Assembly: GCA_945875135.1 (NCBI GenBank)
Contig: CAMCJO010000075.1
Coordinates: 1 to 8,666 of the forward strand
Length of the DNA stretch: 8,666 nt
From: an uncultured Porphyromonas sp.
GTDB taxonomy: Bacteria > Bacteroidota > Bacteroidia > Bacteroidales > Porphyromonadaceae
Direction: 5' to 3'
Made by a program: the position numbers and the translations under genes. Below, piece by piece: positions 1-7,185 of this stretch. Numbering within the stretch: position 1 is the first letter of the stretch; the number at the start of each line of letters is the position of its first letter. A model generated the notes under the pieces. It had not been told where the DNA came from. It saw only the letters and a program-made list of their open reading frames with translations, and did no database searches.

Positions 1-116
1 CCTTTGACAAAATCTCTGACGATGAAATCAGACAAATTCAAAATCAACTAAACAACAGACCTGGCAAAAAACTAGGCTATAAAACTCCCTATGAAGTTTT
101 TTTCCTACATTTGTAA
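1..116 (+). CDS. IS30-family transposase, C-terminal end only (partial)
   Basis: Only the last 37 codons and the stop are inside the window; the gene enters from the left edge with its frame starting at base 3. The visible protein contains ISDDEIRQIQNQLNNRP followed by GKKLGYKTPYEVF, the characteristic end of IS30-family DDE transposases, where the LNNRPRKxLGYKTPxEVF block closes the catalytic domain. The catalytic residues lie outside the window, so activity cannot be judged. The stop is followed directly by the element's terminal repeat. A nearly identical copy on the opposite strand closes the window at the right. The transposase reads in the same direction as the five cargo genes, with its stop 117 bp before the first of them. 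Confidence 0.88.
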   Translation, partial: FDKISDDEIRQIQNQLNNRPGKKLGYKTPYEVFFLHL

Positions 117-145
117 CCGTGTTGCACTTGACACTGGAATGTGCG
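117..145 (+). repeat. Terminal inverted repeat (3' end) of left IS30-family element
   Basis: These 29 bases follow the transposase stop and are repeated exactly, as the reverse complement, at 8480-8508 beside the other transposase tail. Identity between the two IS copies stops at 145/8480, which places the outer edge of the element at or within a base or two of that position. The opposite end of the element is outside the window, so the pairing of left and right terminal repeats cannot be checked. Confidence 0.75.
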
Positions 146-233
146 CTTTTTTTCAGGAAGAGGACAAAGCATTGTCCAAATAAATATTTTTCACTACCTT
201 AGGGGCGTTGTTGTACTAAAAGATATACCTACT

Positions 234-1376
234 ATGAAGCAAAACTACCTATTTCTCTTTCTCTTGTCACTCTTATGTGCGACTTCTGTAGTTGCTCAGA
301 GTGATGGCACTAAGCGCGAAGTAACTCTAACAGAGGCTGGTACACTATCACAGCAAATACCAGAGGGTGAATATGCTACCCTACAGCAACTCACGCTAAA
401 GGGAGACATCAACCAACACGACATCACCTTCGTACGGAAAAACCTAACGGAGCTACAGAGCTTCGACTTTGCTGAGACTAGGATACTACGAGCAGAGCGA
501 GCCACGGGCTCTGATACATTTTATCCTGCGGACACTCTCTTTGACTATGCTCTAGAGGAGATGCGCAAGTTGCAGAGTGTCAAGCTTCCTACAAGTCTCA
601 AGGCAATTGGTGTGAAGGCCTTTTACAATGATATAGCACTCACCGAGATTGAGATTCCTGAGGGAGTTACGTCTCTAGGGGGATACGCTTTTGCTTTTTG
701 CAAAGGACTCAAGAGAGCTACAGTCCCTGGGACTGTCAAGAGAGTCGAAAGCTACGTATTCCTCGGATGCGTCGCACTTGAGGAGATCTCTCTAGGCGAG
801 GGTATGACGAAGATCGGAGGCGATATGTTCAACGGATGCAAGAGTCTCTCCAAGATCCAGCTCCCCAGTACTATAGAGACCATCGAGGCGCAAAGCTTCA
901 AGGGGTGTGTACTACTTACCGAGCTGACCATCCCCGCCACTTGTCAGCAGGTAGGCATACAGATCCTAAGAGACTGCCCAGCTATGAAGGTCATAACCTC
1001 TCTCGCCACGACAGCTCCCGAGGCTTCGACAAAAAGCTTCTACCCAGAGCAGTTTGACGATATAGAGTTGCGCATTCCTGCTGAGGCACTCCTAAGCTAT
1101 CTAGACTCACCCGTCTGGAGCCTCTTCAAGCGCACTTGTGACTTAAATGGTACGCCTCTATCAATTGTGATGCCACACGGAGTGACCACTCCCGTTGCAT
1201 TGTGGCAGGCTGGATGCCTACACATAGCTCATGCATCTGGACTCACTATTGCTGTCTACGATATGGCAGGGCAGCTATTACTACAGGATACCCCAGCAGG
1301 GGAAACCGTATCCTATCCACTACCACAAGGTCTCTACATCGTGCAGACACCCTATGGCACCCTACAGGCACTCTAA
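234..1376 (+). CDS. Secreted BspA-like leucine-rich-repeat protein with T9SS-type tail
   Basis: This encodes 380 residues. The ATG at 234 is chosen because it gives a textbook Sec signal peptide (MKQNYLFLFLLSLLCATSVVAQ, cleavage probably after Ala21); the longer in-frame GTG start at 141 lies inside the IS terminal repeat. Residues about 100-262 hold roughly seven tandem 23-residue leucine-rich repeats of the BspA/LRR_5 type. Several have the form [xGC-x-x-L-x-x-I-x-L-P-x-x-(I/V)-x-x-I-x-x-x-x-F], with a conserved GC pair in most units. This family is known for surface adhesion and protein binding in Bacteroidota and trichomonads. Residues about 309-380 look like a T9SS type A sorting tail (VYDMAGQLL, then LPQGLYIV), but the protein ends TLQAL rather than in the usual basic/hydrophobic strand. 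Gene 2 begins 36 bp downstream without a terminator. I recognised no -33/-7 promoter in the 88 bp between the IS edge and this start. The specific ligand is unknown. Confidence 0.85.
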   Translation: MKQNYLFLFLLSLLCATSVVAQSDGTKREVTLTEAGTLSQQIPEGEYATLQQLTLKGDINQHDITFVRKNLTELQSFDFAETRILRAERATGSDTFYPADTLFDYALEEMRKLQSVKLPTSLKAIGVKAFYNDIALTEIEIPEGVTSLGGYAFAFCKGLKRATVPGTVKRVESYVFLGCVALEEISLGEGMTKIGGDMFNGCKSLSKIQLPSTIETIEAQSFKGCVLLTELTIPATCQQVGIQILRDCPAMKVITSLATTAPEASTKSFYPEQFDDIELRIPAEALLSYLDSPVWSLFKRTCDLNGTPLSIVMPHGVTTPVALWQAGCLHIAHASGLTIAVYDMAGQLLLQDTPAGETVSYPLPQGLYIVQTPYGTLQAL

Positions 1377-1412
1377 TCAAATAGGTTATCAATCCACTCT
1401 ACTATCAAATAA

Positions 1413-3338
1413 ATGAAACGAATACTACTACTTACGTCAGCTCTACTCGTGAGCCTACTAGGGCTCACGAGTACCCTGACTGCACAGCAGACACTCCGTG
1501 CAGAAGACTCCTATCTTCCCTTAGGGCACTGTCGGTTCACAGATCCTACTCCTGAGGGGATTGGTTGGTTCATCGGAACATTTGGAGATAAGCCTGTCGG
1601 TCTATGGGCACGTGCTAGTCGCTCTATGCTGGCTCCCTATGAAGGATGCCAAGTAGTCGGTGTGCGCATCGGCGTAGCTAAAGGTGTTAAGGCTATTGAC
1701 GTATCGCTCCTCAACAATATCATACAGCGTAAGAAGATTGTAACTAAAAAAGCTGATGTTGAGTTTGGGTGGAATGAGGTACGCTTTGACAAGCCTGTAG
1801 AGATCACCAGCGATCTCAATGAACTCGTCTATGGGTTTCAATTCCTAGAAAAAAACATCTCCAATCAAGATATGCCGTTCTTCTTCTCTTGTGACTATAA
1901 CTCTAATGCTCCTGAAGATGCTTACTACCTCAATGTATCGGATGGATCATTTGAGTCGAGAGCTAGAGATAATGGGGCCTTGCTATTTCAGCTGATGATC
2001 GCTGGGCCTGCGGACAAGGTCAATGACAGAGCCAGCCTTTTTGCCCCTCGCCCCGACAAGGCATTAGATGACTCTGGTAAGCTCGGGGTATCTTATATCG
2101 TACGCAACGAAGGTGCTAACGACATCAACCAGCTAGAGATCACCTACTCTATTGGGGGAAAAGTCGTACACACAGACCTCCAGACCGAGTCAATCAAACA
2201 TATCAAGGAGCTACGGATCAAGACAAAAGGCATCCCCGTGACTAACGGACAGACCCTCACAGCTCGTATCACCAAGGTCAACGAACGTGTCACCAATCTA
2301 CCTGGCTTTCAGATTAAGATAGAGGGTGTCGCAAAGAAGGCCTTCGCCCGTAAGGTACTCCTAGAGCAATTCTCTACGGAAAATTGTGCCAACTGCCCCG
2401 CAGCACACAAGTACCTCGATAAGGTACTCGCAGAGGAGGCTTATGCAGACCACTTCGTCTGGGTTACGCATCACGTCGGCTTCGGGCGAGATACCTTCTC
2501 CCTGCCAGAGAGCGAGGCTCTTCTCTTTTTCTATGAGGACGCAAATGATAATGGCAAGTACAGAGAGTACGCCCCCTCGATGCTCCTAGATCGTACACAC
2601 ACGAAGCTAAAGCACTTCTATGAGAAGTATGGATACACAATGCTCCCAATAATCCCGAAAGTAGACGAATTCAATCATCAGCTTCTCGATGAGGCCATCG
2701 CACGACCAGCCTTCGTCACCGTAAATATCAAGGAAGAGTGTAAGCCTGACACACGCCAGCTCGATCTGACCATCTCGGGGCAGGCTTATCGTGAGTATCT
2801 AAATGCTAACAACCTCTACCTCAACCTCTACCTTGTCGAGGATGACATCTACTCTCGCAGACAGGCTGGTACTGGCATAGCTGACGATGGGGAACGCAAT
2901 CCATTCTACCACCACGGCATAATACGTCAGATATCTCTCGGAGACAATGGCAAGAAGCTCACCCTCGATGACAAGGACGAGTATACCTACAGTACATCTC
3001 TACAGATTCCTAACGAGTGGAGTGCTGCCAATATGCGTATTGTTGCTTTTGTCTCCAAGAGTCTCACAGGTGGAGCTAGAAGTGCTGAGGTACTCAACAG
3101 CAACGAGTCCAAGATAGCTGCCTATCGTAGCATAGCTCCTACACCTGACCAAGAGACGCTAGTACAGCTCTATGCACAGGATGGGCGCATCTACGCATCT
3201 GGTGAGGGAGCTACAGTGGCAGCTGTATACAATATGTCTGGAGAGCTACTGACCAATGAGGGTCTCCTTCCTGGCATCTACGTTGCAATGGTCGAGACCT
3301 CCTTCGGCTCTTATATGCGCAAAGTCATCATCTACTAA
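1413..3338 (+). CDS. Omp28-family secreted protein with thioredoxin-like CANC motif and T9SS tail
   Basis: This encodes 641 residues. A Sec signal peptide (MKRILLLTSALLVSLLGL..., cleavage near residue 25, TA|QQ) is followed by a beta-rich N-terminal domain (about 27-210, jelly-roll-like, not firmly identified) and an Ig/CARDB-like segment (about 215-300, YIVRNEGANDINQLEITYSI). The region from about 320 to 540 resembles Omp28-related outer-membrane proteins: LLEQFSTENCANCPAAH holds a C325-A-N-C328 pair in the position where thioredoxin folds carry their redox centre, and APS at 387-389 may correspond to the cis-proline region. The tail (about 585-641: VYNMSGELL, LLPGIYVAMVE, MRKVIIY) is a good T9SS type A sorting domain, so the mature protein should reach the surface or medium. 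Omp28 in Porphyromonas gingivalis is described as a surface adhesin; a redox role here is inferred from the CxxC only. Gene 3 starts 54 bp downstream with another thioredoxin domain, suggesting a shared task. Confidence 0.85.
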   Translation: MKRILLLTSALLVSLLGLTSTLTAQQTLRAEDSYLPLGHCRFTDPTPEGIGWFIGTFGDKPVGLWARASRSMLAPYEGCQVVGVRIGVAKGVKAIDVSLLNNIIQRKKIVTKKADVEFGWNEVRFDKPVEITSDLNELVYGFQFLEKNISNQDMPFFFSCDYNSNAPEDAYYLNVSDGSFESRARDNGALLFQLMIAGPADKVNDRASLFAPRPDKALDDSGKLGVSYIVRNEGANDINQLEITYSIGGKVVHTDLQTESIKHIKELRIKTKGIPVTNGQTLTARITKVNERVTNLPGFQIKIEGVAKKAFARKVLLEQFSTENCANCPAAHKYLDKVLAEEAYADHFVWVTHHVGFGRDTFSLPESEALLFFYEDANDNGKYREYAPSMLLDRTHTKLKHFYEKYGYTMLPIIPKVDEFNHQLLDEAIARPAFVTVNIKEECKPDTRQLDLTISGQAYREYLNANNLYLNLYLVEDDIYSRRQAGTGIADDGERNPFYHHGIIRQISLGDNGKKLTLDDKDEYTYSTSLQIPNEWSAANMRIVAFVSKSLTGGARSAEVLNSNESKIAAYRSIAPTPDQETLVQLYAQDGRIYASGEGATVAAVYNMSGELLTNEGLLPGIYVAMVETSFGSYMRKVIIY

Positions 3339-3347
3339 TAAGCACAA

Positions 3348-3371
3348 GACGTTTACAAAGACATTTACAAA
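3348..3371. repeat. 12-bp tandem direct repeat, two copies, between genes 2 and 3
   Basis: The unit GACGTTTACAAA at 3348-3359 is followed directly by GACATTTACAAA at 3360-3371, with one mismatch between copies. It lies in the 54-bp gap before gene 3, ending 21 bp before its ATG. A tandem pair of this spacing could be a protein-binding site or a chance duplication. I see no hairpin here, so transcription probably runs through. Confidence 0.6.
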
Positions 3372-3392
3372 GAATCAACCTGACATTCACTT

Positions 3393-5096
3393 ATGAATAA
3401 GATTATAAGCAAGCGACTGCTCCTCCTCTGCTCCTTAGTAACTACAATGCTACTAACCACTCCGAGTGTACGAGCACAGGAAGAGACAACTCGTCTCCGT
3501 TCGTCTGACTATGTCGCTAAGGACATCAATGGCAAGGAGCACGACATCAATGCTATCCTCAAGTCTGGCAAAGCTATCTTAATAGACTTCTCAGCCACTT
3601 GGTGTAATCCCTGCTGGACTGTACACAAGTTAGGTATTTTGGATAAGATCTATGAGATGTTTGGACCCAATGGGACCAATCAGATTGAGATCTTTTGGGT
3701 AGAAGCATCTAATGCGCCCATTGAGGCTATCTATGGTGATACTAGTAAGTCTAGAGGAGGTGTTACGAAGGGTGACTGGACGAAGGATGCCAACGGCAAT
3801 CCTGTACCCTATCCTATCATATCAGATAGCCAGCTAGCCCTCAAGACTCTTGGGGTCGGTGTCTTCTCCTTTCCTACCTTCGTACTCGTAGGTCCAGACA
3901 AGAAATGGATTAAGTGCGATGATGCTATATATGGCTATGATGATCAGGCTCGTATGACCTTCGACTATAACTTCAAAATGCTCAAACAGATGCTCACACT
4001 CTTTCTCACAGAGGATGACAAGCCTGAGGAGGTTGAGCTCTCTGGTATGACTGAGATCTATATAGGCGAGATCACAACACTAGACCTTCACTACACGACT
4101 GTCGCCCCAATCACCTCTATTGAGTACGATGCTCCTGAAGGGATCAGCATCACCAAGGTCAGTGACACACAGTACAAAGTCTCTGCTCAGCAGGTCGGCA
4201 CTTACGAGATTACTACCACGGTGACCAACAAAAACGGATCGGCCAAGGGTCGTGTCACAGTAACCGTCTCGGAGCCTATATCCAGCTTTCCCTTCTTCAG
4301 CCCGATGGACAATAAAGACAAACTTGACAAAGGGTGGCGCTCTGTCGACCATGATGGAGATGGATACGCCTTTGACTCTGCTCTAGGACGTGGATTTTAC
4401 GAGCGCATCGGATTTTCCCCAGTGGATACCTACAATGCAGGCGCTGAGAATAGTAACGATTGTCTCATCTCCTGGGGTACACTCTTCCCTGTGTCTATGG
4501 ACAATGAGGGCTATGTAAAGGGCTATAGGATCTCTCCTCAGAATGAGCTACGCTCAGCCCCTATAAAGATTGAGACTAATGCATCGAAGCCTACTTTCTC
4601 CTGCTATATCAGTCACTTCCTAGGTGACGACAAGCCAGATCAGCTGAAGGTAATGGTCGCTGAGCTAGGCGGTACATCCGTAGAGTTGCTAGCTCCACAG
4701 ACCACCACTGAGGATTGGGAGCTAATCCAAGCAGATCTTTCTGCCTACAAGGGCAAGACAATCCTCCTATCACTGATCCCCGTCGTCAATGGGAATAGTG
4801 GCATTGCAGTAGATCAGCTCCGCATAACGATGGACGGATCGACCGGTGTTGAGACACCTACACTCGCCCTCCAGACATCGCTCTATCCCAACCCTGCGAC
4901 TGACTACATCACCGTCCGCACGGTAGCGGGTAGCACCATTGAGTTCTTCGCTAGTGACGGCACGATCGTAGCAACATCTCAAGCGACCAGTGTTGAGACA
5001 ACGATGTCCGTAGCACAGCTACCCGCTGGGCGCTACCTAACCCGCATTACAGCACCCAATGGCGAAACTATACTACGTCCCGTCATCATCCGCTAA
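3393..5096 (+). CDS. T9SS-exported TlpA-like thioredoxin fused to Ig-like and cleaved-adhesin (choice-of-anchor J) domains
   Basis: This encodes 567 residues. The signal peptide ends near VRA|QEE (residue 28). Residues about 33-205 form a TlpA/AhpC-TSA type thioredoxin domain: ILIDFSATWCNPCW with W70 and C71-N-P-C74 as the redox motif, and FSFPTF with the expected cis-proline at P161. Long insertions between these motifs and the unusual CNPC dipeptide set it apart from classic CGPC thioredoxin. Residues about 213-292 are a PKD/Ig-like beta sandwich (VSAQQVGTYEITTTVTNKNG). Residues about 296-488 match the cleaved-adhesin/choice-of-anchor J family seen in gingipain and hemagglutinin adhesin regions, with GWRSVDHDGDGYAF (W315, D321-G-D-G-Y325) as a diagnostic and probably calcium-binding motif. 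Residues 496-567 are a canonical T9SS type A tail (SLYPNPATDYITV, LPAGRYL, LRPVIIR). Likely role (inferred): a surface-attached thiol-disulfide protein with an adhesion or carbohydrate-binding module. Gene 4 follows 117 bp downstream. Confidence 0.88.
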   Translation: MNKIISKRLLLLCSLVTTMLLTTPSVRAQEETTRLRSSDYVAKDINGKEHDINAILKSGKAILIDFSATWCNPCWTVHKLGILDKIYEMFGPNGTNQIEIFWVEASNAPIEAIYGDTSKSRGGVTKGDWTKDANGNPVPYPIISDSQLALKTLGVGVFSFPTFVLVGPDKKWIKCDDAIYGYDDQARMTFDYNFKMLKQMLTLFLTEDDKPEEVELSGMTEIYIGEITTLDLHYTTVAPITSIEYDAPEGISITKVSDTQYKVSAQQVGTYEITTTVTNKNGSAKGRVTVTVSEPISSFPFFSPMDNKDKLDKGWRSVDHDGDGYAFDSALGRGFYERIGFSPVDTYNAGAENSNDCLISWGTLFPVSMDNEGYVKGYRISPQNELRSAPIKIETNASKPTFSCYISHFLGDDKPDQLKVMVAELGGTSVELLAPQTTTEDWELIQADLSAYKGKTILLSLIPVVNGNSGIAVDQLRITMDGSTGVETPTLALQTSLYPNPATDYITVRTVAGSTIEFFASDGTIVATSQATSVETTMSVAQLPAGRYLTRITAPNGETILRPVIIR

Positions 5097-5128
5097 GATC
5101 TAGATAATCAGCAAGACGTCAGCTAAAA

Positions 5129-5150
5129 GAAGGCTCCTAGCGGACTCTTT
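5129..5150 (+). terminator. Weak hairpin in the gene 3-gene 4 gap, possible attenuator
   Basis: The arms AAGGCTCC (5130-5137) and GGACTCTT (5142-5149) pair around a TAGC loop with one C-C mismatch and one G-T pair, followed by a short T run and ACAC. An alternative longer-range pairing joins CTAAAAG (5123-5129) to CTTTTAG (5158-5164). The stem is imperfect and the T run short, so at most partial termination is expected. The rest of this 117-bp gap shows no recognisable promoter. Confidence 0.3.
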
Positions 5151-5213
5151 ACACGTCCTTTTAGACCAGTATATACGCACACTAGATTCCACATTATAAC
5201 AGTACATTTTACT

Positions 5214-7115
5214 ATGCAAAGAATTACAACCTACTGGCTATCCCTAATAGCCCTTTTGCTCCTTCCTCTAGGGGTGACAGCGCAGACGGTCATCCTAGAG
5301 GAGTCCTTCGATGAGATCACATCTGGTAGCAACACGAGCAATCCTCGCTTCGCATCTCTCGCTCGCTGGCAGGGCAATGAAAACATCCTTTCGCCCAAAG
5401 AAGTCTATCAAGCTGACAAGGCGATCTTGGTTGGAAGCCCTTCGAACTCAAGGGTTGGCTCTTTCGAACTCAAGGAGCTAGATCTATCGGGCAATGCTGG
5501 AGCCTTTGATGTGACACTAGAGATCAAAGGCTGTCACACGAACAAGTCAGGCATTCTCAAAGTATCTATCGTAGGCAACGACGAATCCGCTCAAGAGTAC
5601 CTACCTGTCAAGTATCGTGGAGATGAATGGGAGACGCACACCTTCTCCTTCGCAGGAGGACAGCGTACTACGACCATTCGGGTTGAGACACTCAACAACA
5701 CCGACGGCAACTACAAGGGAGTCTTCATCAACAACCTCGTAGTCTCTCAAAAGCAGGGTGAACCTACCCTCGTAGCCGATATCAAGGCGGTAGACTTCCG
5801 CCGCATAAACATTAACTCCACCTCCGTACGCCAAGTAGAGCTCACGGGGACCAATCTTACAGCTCCCATTGACACTGATATACAAGGCACTGGCAAGGAG
5901 GCCTTTAAAGTTGCAGAGAAGACCAACGTTGGAGATCAGCACACACTCTCATTACAATTTACCCCTACTGCTGGGAAGACGTACGATGCTACGCTACACA
6001 TTTCATCTGGTGATCTAGCTCTCGACATACCTCTGACGGGTGTAGGTGTAGATCCCCAAAATCCCTACGGCTTAGATCCCAACGCTACACCTATCGAGAC
6101 CCTCAATGAGCCCTTTACAAATGACCCACTACTCGCTGGCTGGCGTGAGATCGCCTTCGAGGGTGAGGTACACTGGATGCATGCTATGCCTTACGATGGT
6201 GAGCCTGTTATGTCTATTGAGGCTGCTGGCACTGGTCTGAAAGCACGCTCAGCACTCATCACCCCTCTAGTTAAGGCACCAGAACGCAACTACAAGACCG
6301 TCCTAACGGCTGACTATCGAGTAGGTAGTGCCAAGGGGGGCGAGCTCCTTATCAAGCGCTTTGACAAGCAGGGCAATCTCATATCACTTCTAAAGTCGAT
6401 AATACCCACAGAGCCTACCGAAGGTATTGCATACAAGTCTACACCGCTTTCTATCCCCATCAAGTCTGACGGCAAGGATAGCTACTTCGTTTTTGAGTAC
6501 ATCGGCGATGACTCCCCCGAGAATGAAGCTGAGCGCAAGACGCTGACTATCCTACTAGACAATGTCAAGCTTTCTTCTGAGGAGATCCTAGAGCCTGTGA
6601 TCACCACAGACCTAGAGCAGATAGACTTTGGATCTATCGATAAGGGCTCCAAGTTCGTCAAGGCCATTGTTGTCACAGGCGAGCATATCACCTCACGTAT
6701 TACGGCTGAGGTAGTAGGACGTGACAAGGACTTCTTCGAGCTAGACAAACTCGGTCTACCCGCTATGGGAGGTACAATCCAGATCACCCTCAATGGGACT
6801 AAGGAGACCGCCCTTGAGGCAACGCTTGTCCTAACAGCCAAGGGTGAGGGTGACAATATGCATGCCACCAAGGAGATACCTCTCGTTGGTAAGATCGTTA
6901 CGAGTACTCAAGAGGTCCTAGCTGATGCAACTCCTGTACACTTTACCTCAGAAGGACTTACCATTGAGCACGATGCCTCCGTAGCTCTATACAGTGCTGA
7001 TGGTCGCCTACTCCTAGCGGGTAGCTATCGTGCTGGAGACAACCTCCGCATAGACTACACGGGCAGTGTCATCGTATATGTAGAGGGGGCTGCCTACAAG
7101 GGTACACTTCGCTAA
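5214..7115 (+). CDS. Secreted multidomain beta-sandwich protein (jelly-roll / ASH-like modules, duplicated) with short T9SS-like tail
   Basis: This encodes 633 residues. The signal peptide is clear (LSLIALLLLPLGVTA, cleavage after Ala23). The mature part appears to be built from two rounds of the same pair. The first is a jelly-roll/choice-of-anchor type domain opening with ILEESFDEI and closing with GVFINNLVVSQ (about 24-182), followed by an ASH/choice-of-anchor D-like Ig domain (about 185-283: VDFRRININSTSVRQVELTG... LSLQFTPTAGKTYDATLHI... IPLTGVG). The second is a jelly-roll opening IETLNEPFTNDPLLAGWREI and closing ILLDNVKLSSEE (about 293-455), followed by another ASH-like domain (about 458-560: IDFGSIDKGS... 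IPLVGKI). The last about 66 residues (VALYSADGRLLLAG... VIVYVEGAAYKGTLR) resemble a T9SS type A tail without the usual YPNP opening. No catalytic motif is visible, so binding or adhesion is the safest inference. It ends just before a strong terminator and is the last gene of the probable operon. Confidence 0.8.
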   Translation: MQRITTYWLSLIALLLLPLGVTAQTVILEESFDEITSGSNTSNPRFASLARWQGNENILSPKEVYQADKAILVGSPSNSRVGSFELKELDLSGNAGAFDVTLEIKGCHTNKSGILKVSIVGNDESAQEYLPVKYRGDEWETHTFSFAGGQRTTTIRVETLNNTDGNYKGVFINNLVVSQKQGEPTLVADIKAVDFRRININSTSVRQVELTGTNLTAPIDTDIQGTGKEAFKVAEKTNVGDQHTLSLQFTPTAGKTYDATLHISSGDLALDIPLTGVGVDPQNPYGLDPNATPIETLNEPFTNDPLLAGWREIAFEGEVHWMHAMPYDGEPVMSIEAAGTGLKARSALITPLVKAPERNYKTVLTADYRVGSAKGGELLIKRFDKQGNLISLLKSIIPTEPTEGIAYKSTPLSIPIKSDGKDSYFVFEYIGDDSPENEAERKTLTILLDNVKLSSEEILEPVITTDLEQIDFGSIDKGSKFVKAIVVTGEHITSRITAEVVGRDKDFFELDKLGLPAMGGTIQITLNGTKETALEATLVLTAKGEGDNMHATKEIPLVGKIVTSTQEVLADATPVHFTSEGLTIEHDASVALYSADGRLLLAGSYRAGDNLRIDYTGSVIVYVEGAAYKGTLR

Positions 7116-7123
7116 TGTTAACT

Positions 7124-7160
7124 CGTGAGCTTGTCGTATGGCGACAGGCTCACGCTTTTA
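7124..7160 (+). terminator. Rho-independent terminator after gene 4
   Basis: A 13-bp stem pairs 7124-7136 (CGTGAGCTTGTCG) with 7142-7154 (CGACAGGCTCACG); the only departure from Watson-Crick pairing is one T-G wobble. The loop is TATGG, and the stem is followed by CTTTTA. It begins 8 bp after the stop codon of gene 4. It should end the gene 1-4 transcript and so separates gene 5 from that unit. Confidence 0.82.
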
Positions 7161-7185
7161 TAATCACACAATGGGTTATTTAGAT

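Larger units (their letters stand above)
1..145 (+). mobile_element. Left IS30-family element, 3' portion
   Basis: This stretch comprises the transposase tail plus the terminal repeat. Positions i and 8625-i are complementary throughout, apart from one mismatch at base 9 (paired with 8616), which changes the codon from AAA here to GAA in the other copy. With the right-hand copy it forms a 145-bp inverted repeat bracketing the whole gene cluster. The target-site duplication cannot be recognised because only one edge of each copy is visible. Confidence 0.85.

Noticed and set aside
185..192. TATTTTTC as a -7 element before gene 1
   Set aside because: The nearest upstream TTG (172-174) is only about 10 bp away instead of about 20, so the promoter geometry fails.
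141..233. GTG start at 141 giving gene 1 a 31-residue extension
   Set aside because: The GTG lies inside the IS terminal repeat, and the extension would bury the clear signal peptide that starts at 234.
5203..5210. TACATTTT as a Bacteroidota -7 element (TAnnTTTG) before gene 4
   Set aside because: It is only 3 bp from the ATG, with no TTG at the expected -33 distance, so transcription would start at or within the gene's first codons.
5601..5942. Minus-strand open frame of 113 residues inside gene 4
   Set aside because: It is antisense to conserved-looking domains of gene 4 and has no signal or motif of its own.
6482..6871. Minus-strand open frame of 129 residues inside gene 4
   Set aside because: It is antisense to a well-supported gene, with no recognisable protein features.
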